Source of the DNA: Mesorhizobium sp. B2-7-2
GTDB lineage: Bacteria > Pseudomonadota > Alphaproteobacteria > Rhizobiales > Rhizobiaceae
NCBI RefSeq assembly: GCF_006440775.1
Contig: NZ_VFTZ01000001.1
Location: 186,001-250,000 of the forward strand
DNA length: 64,000 nucleotides
Direction of reading: 5' to 3'
A model generated the notes under the pieces. It was not told where the DNA came from. It ran no database searches and saw only the letters and a list, made by a program, of their open reading frames with translations. A program made the position numbers and the translations under genes. Of the stretch, positions 1 through 8,694 are shown in pieces (positions within the stretch are counted from its first letter, which is position 1; every line of letters begins with the position of its first letter).

Positions 1-144
1 GCCCCATCCCTGCGAAGAACTTACGGTCACAAATGCGATATATTCAATGGGACTTGCGCCGAATGTACACTTCAGGAGTCAATTGGCCGGCGCAAAGATA
101 AAGGACCTGAAAGCCGGATCAATGTTAGGTGAACAGGCCGCGCT

Positions 145-411
145 TCATTCCGCTGACTTTGGCGTCGTCTGCTTTGTCCCGCGGACTGCTCGCCGATTCG
201 ACGGAACGGCCGTGATCAACTCTTGCGGCTCGACATCCAAGGCCTTCGCCAGGATCTCGACTGTATCCAGCGTGGCGTTGCGCCGACCGGCCTCGACGCT
301 GCTGATATAGGCTCGCGTGCGGCCCGAAACGAAGGACAACTGCTCCTGAGAAAGTTTTCTTTCTCTCCGAAGCCGCTGCACGTTCAGACCAAAAACGCCG
401 CGAAGTTTCAT
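145..411 (-). CDS. XRE-family HTH regulator, C-protein-like (88 aa)
   Basis: A small DNA-binding protein that is almost entirely one helix-turn-helix domain (about residues 8-66: NVQRLRRERKLSQEQLS, then AYISSVEAGRRNATLDTVE). The pattern is that of Cro/C1-type repressors and of the controller proteins of restriction systems. An in-frame upstream ATG at 648 would give 167 residues, but the extra part reads through the promoter and the start of the divergent PLP gene, so I chose the ATG at 411. Two CACTATRGTG palindromes lie 24-48 bases upstream, which suggests autoregulation and control of the divergent gene. No restriction enzyme is adjacent, so the C-protein likeness is structural only. Confidence 0.8.
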   Translation of the reverse strand: MKLRGVFGLNVQRLRRERKLSQEQLSFVSGRTRAYISSVEAGRRNATLDTVEILAKALDVEPQELITAVPSNRRAVRGTKQTTPKSAE

Positions 412-432
412 CAAACAACGGATGCTACGACG

Positions 433-459
433 CGCACTATGGTGCGACACACTATAGTG
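433..459. promoter_or_regulatory. Paired palindromic operator between divergent genes
   Basis: Two imperfectly repeated palindromes, CACTATGGTG (435-444) and CACTATAGTG (450-459), lie with centres 15 bp apart in the intergenic region between the XRE gene (start 411) and the threonine-synthase-like gene (start 539). The arrangement of two tandem palindromes resembles operators of small XRE dimers. Binding is inferred. Confidence 0.5.
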
Positions 460-538
460 CACATTCCGCATTGACAGCGGTGCTGTTGGCTGTTTGAAAC
501 AACCAGCGAATTCATCGTTTCCTGACACAGGAATAGCC

Positions 539-1867
539 ATGCCGAGCCGGCCGTTTCGCGACCTCGCGCACAACAGTTCCGTGCATTCCTCAGGCGAGAT
601 TAGCCGACCCGGAACGGAAGAAAGCCGGGTTCTGGAATTCGTCTGCATCCGATGCGATGCCGCCTACCCCGCCGATATCACCATCGACTCCAAGGGGTGC
701 GTGCGATGTCAGGGGACGGCACCCGCAAATCTGCGGCCGGTTTATGCGGATGCTCCCCCTCATCCCCTGGACGGCGCCACCGCCTCGCGCTCGCTATGGC
801 GTTTTGCGCATATGCTGCCTTGCACAGCCGCGGATGCAGTAAGCCTTGGCGAGGGTTTGACACCGTTGCTTGCGGCGCCTCGCATCGGCGCGCTTCTCGG
901 CGTGCCCAACCTCGCAATCAAGGACGAAGGCCGGAACCCGACCTGGTCGCATAAGGACCGCTTCTCGACCGTCGCGGTCAGCGTGGCGCGCGCACGTGGC
1001 GCGAAGACCGTCGCGACCGCGTCTTCTGGCAACGCCGGCGCCTCGCTGGCGGCCTACGCTTCCAGAGCCGGGCTGAAGTGCGTTGTCACGACTTTCGCCG
1101 GGTCGGCCGGCGCGATGCTGGCGCAGATCCGAAAATATGGCGCGACGGTGCTGCCCTTGGTCAACAAAATGGACCGGTGGTCGCTGCTGGAACAGGCGGC
1201 TGCCCGCTATGACTGGTTCATCGCTTCGCCCTATCACGGTCCGGTCGTCGGCAGCCATCCACTCGGCATCGAGGGCTACAAGACGATCGCCTACGAGATC
1301 GTCGAGCAATCGGATGGTAAGGCGCCGGACTGGTGCGTCCTGCCGGTCTGCTATGGCGATGCGTTGTCCGGCGTGTGGGCGGGTTTTTGCGAGTTGTACA
1401 CGCAAGGGACCATCACGCAGCTGCCCCGTCTCGTCGCTGCGGAGGTGCATGGGTCGTTGGCGGACGCGCTTGCCAGCGGCGCCGATGCCTTGAGTGAACG
1501 CAAGATGCTCTTCGACAGCCTTGCCGTATCGATCGGCACGCCGCGCAGCACCTTTCAGGCTCTGAAGGCTCTGCGCGAATCGGGCGGGCACGCCGTCCCC
1601 GTCGACAATCATGGCCTGATCGCGATGCAGGAACGCCTTGCGCGCGACGAAGGAATCTTTGCCGAACTGGCATCGGTTACGCCGCTGATCGCCATATCGA
1701 CGTTGAAGGACCAAGGGGTCATCGCAGCCACCGACCGCGTCGTGGCCGTTGTGACCGCCAGCGACCTCGATCGATCGACTGGATCGAACGAACACGATCG
1801 AATCTTCCAGACGACGCAAGACGCCTGGCGCTGGCTCGACAAAAGCGGGCTGGATCTCGCCTCATAG
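539..1867 (+). CDS. Threonine synthase-like PLP-dependent enzyme (442 aa)
   Basis: A fold-type II PLP enzyme of the threonine synthase family. It begins with a Cys4 zinc-ribbon-like segment (CIRC and CVRC, about residues 36-57), as in archaeal-type threonine synthases. The PLP lysine lies in NPTWSHKDR (about K139), followed by the phosphate loop ASSGNAGAS near residue 162. Threonine synthases turn O-phosphohomoserine into threonine; relatives act on other O-phosphorylated or beta-substituted amino acids. A TTG at 494 could extend it, but the ATG at 539 is preferred. Its stop overlaps the stop of the convergent PLP gene by six bases. Next to a GHMP kinase and a second PLP enzyme, a role in a specialised amino-acid pathway is more likely than housekeeping threonine synthesis (inference). 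Confidence 0.82.
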   Translation: MPSRPFRDLAHNSSVHSSGEISRPGTEESRVLEFVCIRCDAAYPADITIDSKGCVRCQGTAPANLRPVYADAPPHPLDGATASRSLWRFAHMLPCTAADAVSLGEGLTPLLAAPRIGALLGVPNLAIKDEGRNPTWSHKDRFSTVAVSVARARGAKTVATASSGNAGASLAAYASRAGLKCVVTTFAGSAGAMLAQIRKYGATVLPLVNKMDRWSLLEQAAARYDWFIASPYHGPVVGSHPLGIEGYKTIAYEIVEQSDGKAPDWCVLPVCYGDALSGVWAGFCELYTQGTITQLPRLVAAEVHGSLADALASGADALSERKMLFDSLAVSIGTPRSTFQALKALRESGGHAVPVDNHGLIAMQERLARDEGIFAELASVTPLIAISTLKDQGVIAATDRVVAVVTASDLDRSTGSNEHDRIFQTTQDAWRWLDKSGLDLAS

Positions 1868-2935
1868 ATTCTCCACCGCACCAATAGCCGACGGCACCGC
1901 ACTTGCTGCCTGGCTTTTGAGCACATCGTCGAGACTGCGCCGCAGCCAAAGAAAGCGCGTCCATTGCGTCTCTGCCGCCGGTGCGATTGTCGTCAGCATC
2001 CTCGGCTCAGACGGTTCCTTGCAGGGCCAGCCAGGCAGGGTTGCAAGCCAGTCGTCATTGTAGACAGTCTCGGCATGGCGATGGCCTTCGTCAGGCATGA
2101 TGACCGCGACCTGTGCGTCCGGAAGGGTCGTTGCAACCCACCGCGCCACCAACGCAGCGGCGCCGCTGGTTGGCCCCATGAAGATGCCGTGCTCGCGCAA
2201 CAAACGGTGCACGCTCAGATACGCCGGATAGGCGCCGACCCAATGGATCTCGTCGACAAGCTCATGCCTGACGTTTTTCGGCAGAACGCTGTTGCCCAGG
2301 CCCCGCAGCATACGTTTGCCGACGGGCTGCCCGAACAGAATGCTGCAATGGGTATCGACGGCAAACACCGTCAGATGGGGAAAGACCGTTCGCAGAAAGG
2401 ACGCGGTGCCGCATAGCGAGCCGCCCGTCCCGACGCAGCCGACCAGACAATCAACCTTTCCCATTGTCCGGATGAAAAGTTCAGCCAGCCGCGCATAGGC
2501 GAGCCAGTTTCCCGGACTGTCGTATTGCTGGGTCCAGAAGCCATCCGGCTCCTTGCCCAGGATTTCCTGCAGGCGCTCAAGCCGGCCAGGCTGATTGCCG
2601 TCACCGCGGGGATCGTCAAGTGCGATGACCGTGGCGCCGATGCGCTCCAGCCGGGCTTTGTATTTGGCGTCGATAAGGGTCGAAGCGGTGACGAGGGTAA
2701 GGCGATAGTCACGCGCCGCCGCGAGCAGCGCCACTGCCATGCCGAACGTGCCTGACGTCGTCTCGACAATGTGGGAGCCTGCCTTCAATTCGCCATTCGA
2801 CTCTGCCCGATCCAGAATGTAGCGGGCCGGCATCAGCTTCATCAACGGAAAAGCCGCCGCCACCAGATTTGGCGCCAAGCGAGCAAGGCGTGGGGTCTCG
2901 AGATCCCTGAAATAGTCAACTGCCACGGTCACCAT
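1862..2935 (-). CDS. Cysteine synthase / SbnA-like PLP-dependent enzyme (357 aa)
   Basis: A fold-type II PLP enzyme of the cysteine synthase group. Visible features are the internal-aldimine lysine in FPLMKLMPARYI (about K33), a substrate loop ETTSGTFG (58-65) in place of the usual EPTSGNTG, and the phosphate-binding VGTGGS (about 168-173). The family does beta-replacement on activated serine: O-acetylserine or O-phosphoserine with sulfide, amines or amino acids. The substitutions in the asparagine loop suggest an unusual substrate. The start overlaps the end of the upstream GHMP kinase gene by seven bases, so the two are translationally linked. Candidate roles include diaminopropionate- or diaminobutyrate-type synthesis; the sequence alone does not decide. 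Confidence 0.8.
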   Translation of the reverse strand: MVTVAVDYFRDLETPRLARLAPNLVAAAFPLMKLMPARYILDRAESNGELKAGSHIVETTSGTFGMAVALLAAARDYRLTLVTASTLIDAKYKARLERIGATVIALDDPRGDGNQPGRLERLQEILGKEPDGFWTQQYDSPGNWLAYARLAELFIRTMGKVDCLVGCVGTGGSLCGTASFLRTVFPHLTVFAVDTHCSILFGQPVGKRMLRGLGNSVLPKNVRHELVDEIHWVGAYPAYLSVHRLLREHGIFMGPTSGAAALVARWVATTLPDAQVAVIMPDEGHRHAETVYNDDWLATLPGWPCKEPSEPRMLTTIAPAAETQWTRFLWLRRSLDDVLKSQAASAVPSAIGAVENL

Positions 2936-3864
2936 GTCCAGCCCTCCGCATTGACCAGATGGACCTCGACGTCCTGGAAGCCGGCGCGTCTTATCTGTTG
3001 TGCGGCCAAAGCTGCCCGTCGCTTCAGATTCGATGCGAAAAGATCGAAAATCAGACCAGACAACGAGCCGCTATGGGCGACTTGCACCCCGCACGCCCCG
3101 GCTCGCCTGGCGATTTCGGCGATCTCGTCGAAGCCCTGTTTCGGCAAGTGCCGTTGACTGATCAAGGCGCTGGCCGAGGCGGCGCGTCCGAGAAGATTTG
3201 GGTCCTGACGGTAAACCGCGCGCGCCACCAGCGCCCGAAGCACGCCGAATTCCTGGATTTCGGCACTGTCGTAGCGCGCTGGCGGCAGCTGCAATGTGTC
3301 GACCGGGACGCCGCCATTCGCCTTGAACCCGACCAGTAGCAGCGGCGGCAGCGAGCCGCCGAAATTCTCGATCACCGTGCCCTCGCGTTGCGCGAACAGG
3401 ACCGCATGCTCATCGAATGCGATCGCGTCGCTGGCGCGCTCGGCGGCAACGGCGAGACGCCCGATGCTCGAGGGCCGCAACTGGACCTTGAGGGCTGCGG
3501 CCACAGCGCGAATGGAAGCGACGACGTCCGCGGTCGATGAGCCGTAGCCGTGCCCCACGGGAATCGAGCTTTGAAGTGTCAGCACGCCACCACCGGTCAC
3601 ATTCAAGAAATCGAGCGTGAGCCGCGCGGCTGCCGACGCCTTGATCTTATGATCGGGGTGGACAATGACCGCATCGCCGTCGGTTCTGGCAAAGGTCGCC
3701 TCGGACCTCAGACCGGCGATCGGCAGCGTGACGAGCCCGCGATGAAGGCGCCCGCCATCATCCTTGAAGACGCCTTGGATGAGCTCGCCGTGATGCGCGA
3801 TCGCCGCTCCCGTCCCGATCGAAGACCGCAGCGTTTCACGGCTCATAAGATCGCCGCCAGCCAT
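2929..3864 (-). CDS. GHMP-family small-molecule kinase (about 311 aa)
   Basis: An ATP-dependent kinase of the galacto/homoserine/mevalonate/phosphomevalonate superfamily. The diagnostic ATP-binding loop IPVGHGYGSSTADV lies at about residues 101-114, and an early GELIQG motif is like that of L-threonine kinases (PduX type) and related amino-acid kinases. An ATG at 3921 is possible, but the ATG at 3864 is preceded by GGGGGGA at good spacing. It lies between the thiamine enzyme upstream and the cysteine-synthase-like gene it overlaps downstream. A reasonable inference is that it makes an O-phospho amino acid that one of the flanking PLP enzymes consumes. Confidence 0.78.
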   Translation of the reverse strand: MAGGDLMSRETLRSSIGTGAAIAHHGELIQGVFKDDGGRLHRGLVTLPIAGLRSEATFARTDGDAVIVHPDHKIKASAAARLTLDFLNVTGGGVLTLQSSIPVGHGYGSSTADVVASIRAVAAALKVQLRPSSIGRLAVAAERASDAIAFDEHAVLFAQREGTVIENFGGSLPPLLLVGFKANGGVPVDTLQLPPARYDSAEIQEFGVLRALVARAVYRQDPNLLGRAASASALISQRHLPKQGFDEIAEIARRAGACGVQVAHSGSLSGLIFDLFASNLKRRAALAAQQIRRAGFQDVEVHLVNAEGWTW

Positions 3865-3992
3865 TTCCATTCCCCCCACGGTTTTCTCGCAGCGGAGGAA
3901 AATGGCGCCGACGGCTGACACCCGCTCTCAAGGAATTCCGGTATTGACGGCTTCCTATCGAACGAGCCGGCCGGGAGGCGCGTGATCGATTG

Positions 3993-6374
3993 TCAGGCGG
4001 CGGAGCCGAGGTGCCTCAGCGGCCGGCCAACCGAAACCGCCTGCGCTGCAGCCATGATCCCTTGCGCATCGATCCCGTAATGCCGGTAGAGATCAGCGAT
4101 CGTACCAGTCTGGCCGAAATGCTCGACGCCCAAAGCGCGCGTGCGGTGGCCATGGACCGACCCCAGCCAGGCGAGCGTCGCGGGGTGCCCGTCCAACACC
4201 GTCACGATGGCGCAGGACGCCGGAAGACCGGCAAAAAGGCGCTCGACATGACTTGAAGCACGCGGATGGCCGTACTGGCGCGCCCGGGCCGCGGCTGACC
4301 AGCCGGCGTTCAGCCGATCGGCCGAGGTCACGGCCAGAAGCCCGACATCGCGCCGGTTGCCGGCCATCAATCCCAGCGCCTGTACCGCTTCCGGCCCGAC
4401 TGCGCCGGAATAAGCTATCACCAGGTCGGCGTTTGGCCCGGGCGCGCGCAGCCAGTAGGCGCCATCGACGATGTCGCGCGCCAGCTTACTTTGCATCGGG
4501 CGTGTCGGCTGCTCGATCGAGCGCGTAGAGAGCCTCAAGTAGACCGAACCTCCGGTCTGATCGCGCAGCCAGGTATGGTCGTCAGGCTCGGCTTCGCCGG
4601 TACGCTGCATGTAGTCGAATGCCCAACACAGAATGATTGCCAGTTCATCGACATAGGCAGGCTCGAACGTCGCCAGACCGTCCTGCGCCATGCCGATCAG
4701 CGGCGTGGCGATCGACTGATGCGCTCCGCCTTCGGGAGCCAGCGTCACGCCGGAGGGCGTCGCCGCTAGGATAAAGCGGGCGTCCTGATAACAGGCATAG
4801 TTGAGCGCATCGAGACCGCGCTCGATGAAGGGATCGTAGAGCGTGCCGACGGGAAGCAGGCGCTCGCCGTGAAGCGAGTGCGATAGCCCGAGCGCCGAAA
4901 GCATCGTGAAAAGGTTCATCTCCGAAATGCCCAGTTCGATATGCTGTCCCGACGGCGCAAACGTCCAGTTGAAGGTGGAGGGAATGCGCTCCTGGCGGAA
5001 AATGTCCGCCTGGTCGCCGCGCGCGAACAGACCCCGCTTGTTTACCCAGGCGCCGAGATTGGTCGAGACGGTGACGTCGGGGGATGTCGTGACGACACGG
5101 CTTGCAAACTCGCTGTCCGATTTTGCGATCTCGTGCATCAAAAGCCCGAAACCTTGTTGTGTCGACATGGCCGGCTGAGCGCCGAAGCCGATGCGCGCTG
5201 GCACCGGAACAGCTGGGGCTTTGTGACGACGCGGGGCTGGCTGCGCAAAAGGCGACGACGCGAGGAAGGATCGTATCGCAGCCTCGTCATAGGCAAGGCC
5301 CTCGAACATGTCCCATTCGCGGCCCTCGCGGACTCCCATGCGTTGCCGCAGCACGTCGACCTGCGCCGGTGTCATCAGTCCGGCGTGGTTGTCTTTGTGG
5401 CCGGCGAGCGGCAGGCCAAAGCCCTTGATCGTATAGGCGATGAAGCAGGTCGGACGATCATGTCCGCGCGCTTCCTCGAAGGCATCGATGATGCTCGCCA
5501 GATCGTGGCCGCCGAGATTTGCCATCAGGGCCGCAAGCTCATCGTCGCTGCGCTTCTCGATCAGACGGCTGACCGGTCCTTGATCGCCCAGATCGTCCAG
5601 CAGGCGCCTGCGCCAGGCAGCGCCGCCCTGGAAGGTCAGCGCGGAATAGAGCTGATTGGGGCATGCATCGATCCAGGTCCGCAGCTTTTCGCCGCCCTCT
5701 TCCTCGAAGGCGGCCTGTTGCAACGTCCCATGTTTCAGGATCACCACATCCCAGCCGAAGTTGCGAAAGATGGATTCGAAACGCTGCCACAGGCCTTCGC
5801 GCACTACCGCGTCGAGGCTCTGCCTGTTGTAATCGACGACCCACCACGTGTTGCGCAGGCCGTGCTTCCAGCCCTCGAGAAGCGCCTCGAAGATATTGCC
5901 TTCATCCATTTCGGCGTCGCCGAGCAGGGCGATCATCCGGCCTTCCGGCTGGTCAGTCTTCCAGCCTTTTGCCCTGACATAATCCTGGACCAGGGAGGAG
6001 AACAGGGTCTGTGCCACGCCCAGTCCAACCGACCCGGTCGAGAAATCGACATCGTCAATGTCCTTGGTTCGGGACGGATAGGATTGCGCGCCGCGATAGC
6101 CACGAAAATTCCGCAGCTGCTCAAGCGTCTGCTTGCCGAACAGATATTGGATGGCATGGAAAACCGGGCTGGCATGCGGCTTGACGGCGACGCGGTCCTG
6201 CGGCCTCAGGATCTGGAAATAGAGCGCCGTCATCAAAGTCGCGGCGGACGCCGATGACGCCTGGTGGCCGCCGACCTTGAGGCCGTCCGCCGACGCCCGA
6301 AGATGATTTGCGTGATGGATCATCCAGACGGCCAGCCAGAGAACCTTGCGCTCAAGCTCGGAAAGGATCGTCAT
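3993..6374 (-). CDS. Transketolase / pyruvate dehydrogenase E1-like ThDP enzyme (793 aa)
   Basis: A single-chain thiamine-diphosphate enzyme related to homodimeric PDH E1 (AceE) and transketolase. The N-terminal third has GHQASSASA near residue 36 and the ThDP/Mg motif GDAEMDE (about 152) ending in DYNR about 30 residues later. The middle region has the pyrimidine-binding and transketolase C-terminal parts. It is about 100 residues shorter than typical AceE and longer than transketolase. No E2 or E3 genes are nearby, so a stand-alone ketol transfer or decarboxylation role in the local amino-acid pathway is more plausible than a PDH complex. It is divergent from the Lrp gene, with 126 bp shared between them. 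Confidence 0.82.
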   Translation of the reverse strand: MTILSELERKVLWLAVWMIHHANHLRASADGLKVGGHQASSASAATLMTALYFQILRPQDRVAVKPHASPVFHAIQYLFGKQTLEQLRNFRGYRGAQSYPSRTKDIDDVDFSTGSVGLGVAQTLFSSLVQDYVRAKGWKTDQPEGRMIALLGDAEMDEGNIFEALLEGWKHGLRNTWWVVDYNRQSLDAVVREGLWQRFESIFRNFGWDVVILKHGTLQQAAFEEEGGEKLRTWIDACPNQLYSALTFQGGAAWRRRLLDDLGDQGPVSRLIEKRSDDELAALMANLGGHDLASIIDAFEEARGHDRPTCFIAYTIKGFGLPLAGHKDNHAGLMTPAQVDVLRQRMGVREGREWDMFEGLAYDEAAIRSFLASSPFAQPAPRRHKAPAVPVPARIGFGAQPAMSTQQGFGLLMHEIAKSDSEFASRVVTTSPDVTVSTNLGAWVNKRGLFARGDQADIFRQERIPSTFNWTFAPSGQHIELGISEMNLFTMLSALGLSHSLHGERLLPVGTLYDPFIERGLDALNYACYQDARFILAATPSGVTLAPEGGAHQSIATPLIGMAQDGLATFEPAYVDELAIILCWAFDYMQRTGEAEPDDHTWLRDQTGGSVYLRLSTRSIEQPTRPMQSKLARDIVDGAYWLRAPGPNADLVIAYSGAVGPEAVQALGLMAGNRRDVGLLAVTSADRLNAGWSAAARARQYGHPRASSHVERLFAGLPASCAIVTVLDGHPATLAWLGSVHGHRTRALGVEHFGQTGTIADLYRHYGIDAQGIMAAAQAVSVGRPLRHLGSAA

Positions 6375-6458
6375 CGTCGGCTCCTGTGAAATCGCGGCTC
6401 AACGATACCTGCGTCGATCTTCCGAATGTGACTATTCTTGCGCAAACCGATCGATGAT

Positions 6459-6477
6459 ATTGGCTGATCCAGCCAAT
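6459..6477. promoter_or_regulatory. Perfect inverted repeat in the Lrp / transketolase intergenic region
   Basis: ATTGGCT and AGCCAAT form a perfect 7-bp inverted repeat with a 5-base spacer, 24 bp before the Lrp start. Lrp/AsnC proteins commonly bind such palindromes to control themselves and a divergent neighbour. The site is seen; the regulator assignment is inferred. Confidence 0.45.
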
Positions 6478-6500
6478 TACGGCGCCCGAACGAGGCAAGC

Positions 6501-6968
6501 ATGCCAAATCCAGCGCTCGACGCAATCGACCTGAAGATCATCGCCGCGCTGCAGAAGAACGCCAAGGCGACTTCGAACGACCTCGCCGAAGCCGTCGGTC
6601 TGTCGCCCTCGCCTTGCGCGCGGCGCGTCAGGCTCCTGGAGAGCGCCGGCGTCATCAAGGGCTACACCGTGGTCGTCGACCAGAAGAAGCTCGGCCTGCC
6701 GATCAGCGCTTTCGCGTCGATCAAGCTTGAACGGCAACGCGAGGACGATCTCGACCGTTTCTCGCAAGCCGTGCTGCGCTGGCCGGAGGTCGTCGACTGC
6801 TATCTGATGACCGGCCAGCGCGATTACCTGATGCGCATCGTGGTGCGCGACCTCGAGGCCTATGAGCGGTTCATCAAGGACAAGCTGACGCGGCTGGACA
6901 ACATCGCTTCGATCGAAAGCAGCTTTGCCCTGGGCCAGGTCAAGCGCTCGGAAGTGCTGCCCATTTGA
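6501..6968 (+). CDS. Lrp/AsnC-family transcriptional regulator (155 aa)
   Basis: A feast/famine regulator with an N-terminal winged helix (LDAIDLKIIAALQKNAKAT, then LSPSPCARRVRLLESAGVIKG) and a C-terminal RAM ligand domain ending in the typical SSFALGQVKRSEVLPI. Length and layout match the family. These proteins sense amino acids and often regulate a divergent catabolic or biosynthetic gene; here the partner is the large thiamine enzyme starting 126 bp away on the other strand. The start is clear from the MPNPALDAIDLKI opening. Confidence 0.9.
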   Translation: MPNPALDAIDLKIIAALQKNAKATSNDLAEAVGLSPSPCARRVRLLESAGVIKGYTVVVDQKKLGLPISAFASIKLERQREDDLDRFSQAVLRWPEVVDCYLMTGQRDYLMRIVVRDLEAYERFIKDKLTRLDNIASIESSFALGQVKRSEVLPI

Positions 6969-7179
6969 ACGAGCAAGTATTCTGCGACGGCCCTGACGGC
7001 GGCAACTGAAGCGAGGCTGGGCACCCGTCACCTACCCGATAGTATTTCACCCACAGATGCATTCCCCTCGTGCCACACGCGAGAGCTGCGGCAATCCCTA
7101 TTTCGGCCTTGCCGACACATGTCAAACAAATTTGCCAAGTGCCGACAGGTACTCCGTTATCCGACGTTCAGCTACGCTG

Positions 7180-7560
7180 GGCACCATCAAGATTCCGGCT
7201 GCCGTGGCTGTAAGGGACGTCGGCCAAGCAAGCTTTATTTCGCTGCTCGATAAGAACGGGAAAGCGCTTCTTCACTTGGACGTAGGCTTCCAATCGACTC
7301 ACGTTTCCGAAACTCTTCCGATCTGATTCATCGGAGAAGCCGGTGCAAGTGTTGTCCCACTGGGACTGGGATCATGTCCACGCCGCTTTGTTCTCCGCCA
7401 CCGCGGGTTGTACAGGAACGCAAAGCAATCCAAGCGCTTTCCAAATTGACAAGCGGTCGAATTGCTTTGCTTGCGGTGATGCCGACTGTCAATTTCTGGC
7501 GTCGCGATATGCTCATTACGGGCGACATAGGCGGTCAGCGATCATGAAGCGTGGTCTGCG
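7180..7560 (+). pseudogene. Decayed metallo-beta-lactamase-fold gene
   Basis: Fragments of one ancestral protein appear in different plus-strand frames: FISLLDKNGKALLHLDVGF, then the metal-binding VLSHWDWDHVHAALFS (about 7348-7400), and later LITGDIGG in another frame. The order (LDVG, then HxDH, then TGDIG) matches ComEC-like MBL hydrolases. Stops and frame changes between the blocks show it is dead. The boundaries are approximate. The rest of 6969-7604 shows no gene. Confidence 0.5.
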
Positions 7561-7604
7561 TCCAAGCGGCAAAGACCGCCGCCAGTCACGGAAATCCCTA
7601 ACCT

Positions 7605-7844
7605 TCATTGAGCGCTCGGTTGCGCATGCAGAGATAGGCTCAACTTTGCCAGCTTTTCTCCATGCTCGTTGCGGATTTCGATGAACAACTCCTGGCCATT
7701 GAGGTCCTTAAGGAATTCTCTCGTCAGGTCTACCAGACCTTCTATGGCCTGATGACGCGCGCTCCCGATCCCATCGCATCCGATGCCTACCTCATCCTTG
7801 AGGACAACGTCGCGATCACCGCTATCAAAGAAGTATCTCGCCAT
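7605..7844 (-). CDS. DUF6894-type small protein (79 aa)
   Basis: A short protein opening MARYFFDSGDRDVV followed by an acidic stretch and a helical middle (ARHQAIEGLVDLTREFL), the layout of the DUF6894 family common in rhizobia (function unknown). It starts 15 bp after the Crp-type gene on the same strand, so the two probably share a transcript driven by the EcfG-like promoter upstream of that gene. The ribosome-binding site is weak. Confidence 0.75.
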   Translation of the reverse strand: MARYFFDSGDRDVVLKDEVGIGCDGIGSARHQAIEGLVDLTREFLKDLNGQELFIEIRNEHGEKLAKLSLSLHAQPSAQ

Positions 7845-7859
7845 CGCACCAGCTCGCCA

Positions 7860-8597
7860 TCAGAATGTTGTTGCGGTCCTTTGATGCAAGTAGGTGGCGT
7901 CAAAATCTCCGGCTCGGACGAGCCCGGCCCAATCAACAGCATGGAATCGGGTGCCCTCGGTAAATATGAGCCCGTTGCGTCGCAGCTCCTGAAGCACTCG
8001 GTTCACGTGGACAGTCGACAGGCCCAACGCGTCGGCAAGGGCTGCCTGCGTGACCGGGAGATTGGCTACATGATCTTTGATAATCCCCATCGAGTGAAGG
8101 CGGACGATCAGTTCGCACAATATGTGAGCCATACGGGTATAGGCGTCGCGCCTTCCAACGTTGGTAACCCATTCTCGGTATATCGCTGCGTCGATCAGCG
8201 TCGAGCGCCAAAATATAGCGGCTATGGAGGCATGTCGGTCGCAGATGGCTCGCATAGCATCATGCCGCATGAAGCCCAGACTGGCGCGCGCGAGCGATGA
8301 AAAGGTGCAGTCCAGAACCGAGAGATGCATACCGTGCAGATCGGGAATATCTCCCGGAACAAAGAAGGACGTGATCTGCCGTTTGCCGTCGCCGGTAAGC
8401 TTGGTGGATCCCACCAAGCCCTCCAAGACCACAAATGAATGAGTAGGTCGATCGCCCTCGCGTACAATATCCTCGTTTGCATGATAGTCCCTCTTTGAAA
8501 GCGGAATGCCTTCTAAAATAGCTATATCTGACTGGGTCAGATCGGAGATGTTCTGAAGCTTACGGATCAAAACGTTCGGGGAAAGGACATGTGCCAA
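7860..8597 (-). CDS. Crp/Fnr-family transcriptional regulator (about 245 aa)
   Basis: A regulator with an N-terminal cyclic-nucleotide-binding-like beta roll (REGDRPTHSFVVLEGLVGS, then SFFVPGDIPDLHGM) and a C-terminal winged helix (LPVTQAALADALGLSTVHVN). No Fnr-type cysteine cluster is seen. The open frame extends to 8879, but the extra 90 residues look non-coding and span a promoter-like element at 8627-8651, so the TTG at 8597 (or the one at 8570) is the likely start; no strong ribosome-binding site helps decide. It probably responds to a small ligand and controls stress genes nearby, but the effector is unknown. Confidence 0.8.
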   Translation of the reverse strand: MAHVLSPNVLIRKLQNISDLTQSDIAILEGIPLSKRDYHANEDIVREGDRPTHSFVVLEGLVGSTKLTGDGKRQITSFFVPGDIPDLHGMHLSVLDCTFSSLARASLGFMRHDAMRAICDRHASIAAIFWRSTLIDAAIYREWVTNVGRRDAYTRMAHILCELIVRLHSMGIIKDHVANLPVTQAALADALGLSTVHVNRVLQELRRNGLIFTEGTRFHAVDWAGLVRAGDFDATYLHQRTATTF

Positions 8598-8626
8598 GTT
8601 GGATGACCGGGTTGAGTTGCGTACCG

Positions 8627-8651
8627 AACTTGGATCAGGCGCTAATGTTCC
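8627..8651 (-). promoter_or_regulatory. EcfG-like promoter upstream of the Crp-type gene
   Basis: Read on the minus strand this is GGAAC, 16 bases, then AGTT. The alphaproteobacterial general-stress consensus is GGAAC-N16/17-CGTT, so the -10 has one mismatch. A transcript would begin about 23 bases before the TTG start at 8597. Confidence 0.4.
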
Positions 8652-8694
8652 ATTTGGCGGGCGGCTTTGCTGCCAAGCGCGAGCTTGGAATGTC

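Noticed and set aside
794..1819. A 341-codon minus-strand frame over the threonine-synthase-like gene
   Set aside because: Shadow of a well-defined PLP enzyme; low-complexity Arg/Asp composition.
4941..6257. A 438-codon plus-strand frame over the transketolase-like gene
   Set aside because: Antisense shadow; the minus frame carries the ThDP motif.
7057..7326. An 89-codon open frame as a separate gene
   Set aside because: Part of it matches the beginning of a metallo-beta-lactamase domain that continues in other frames; counted as a pseudogene instead.
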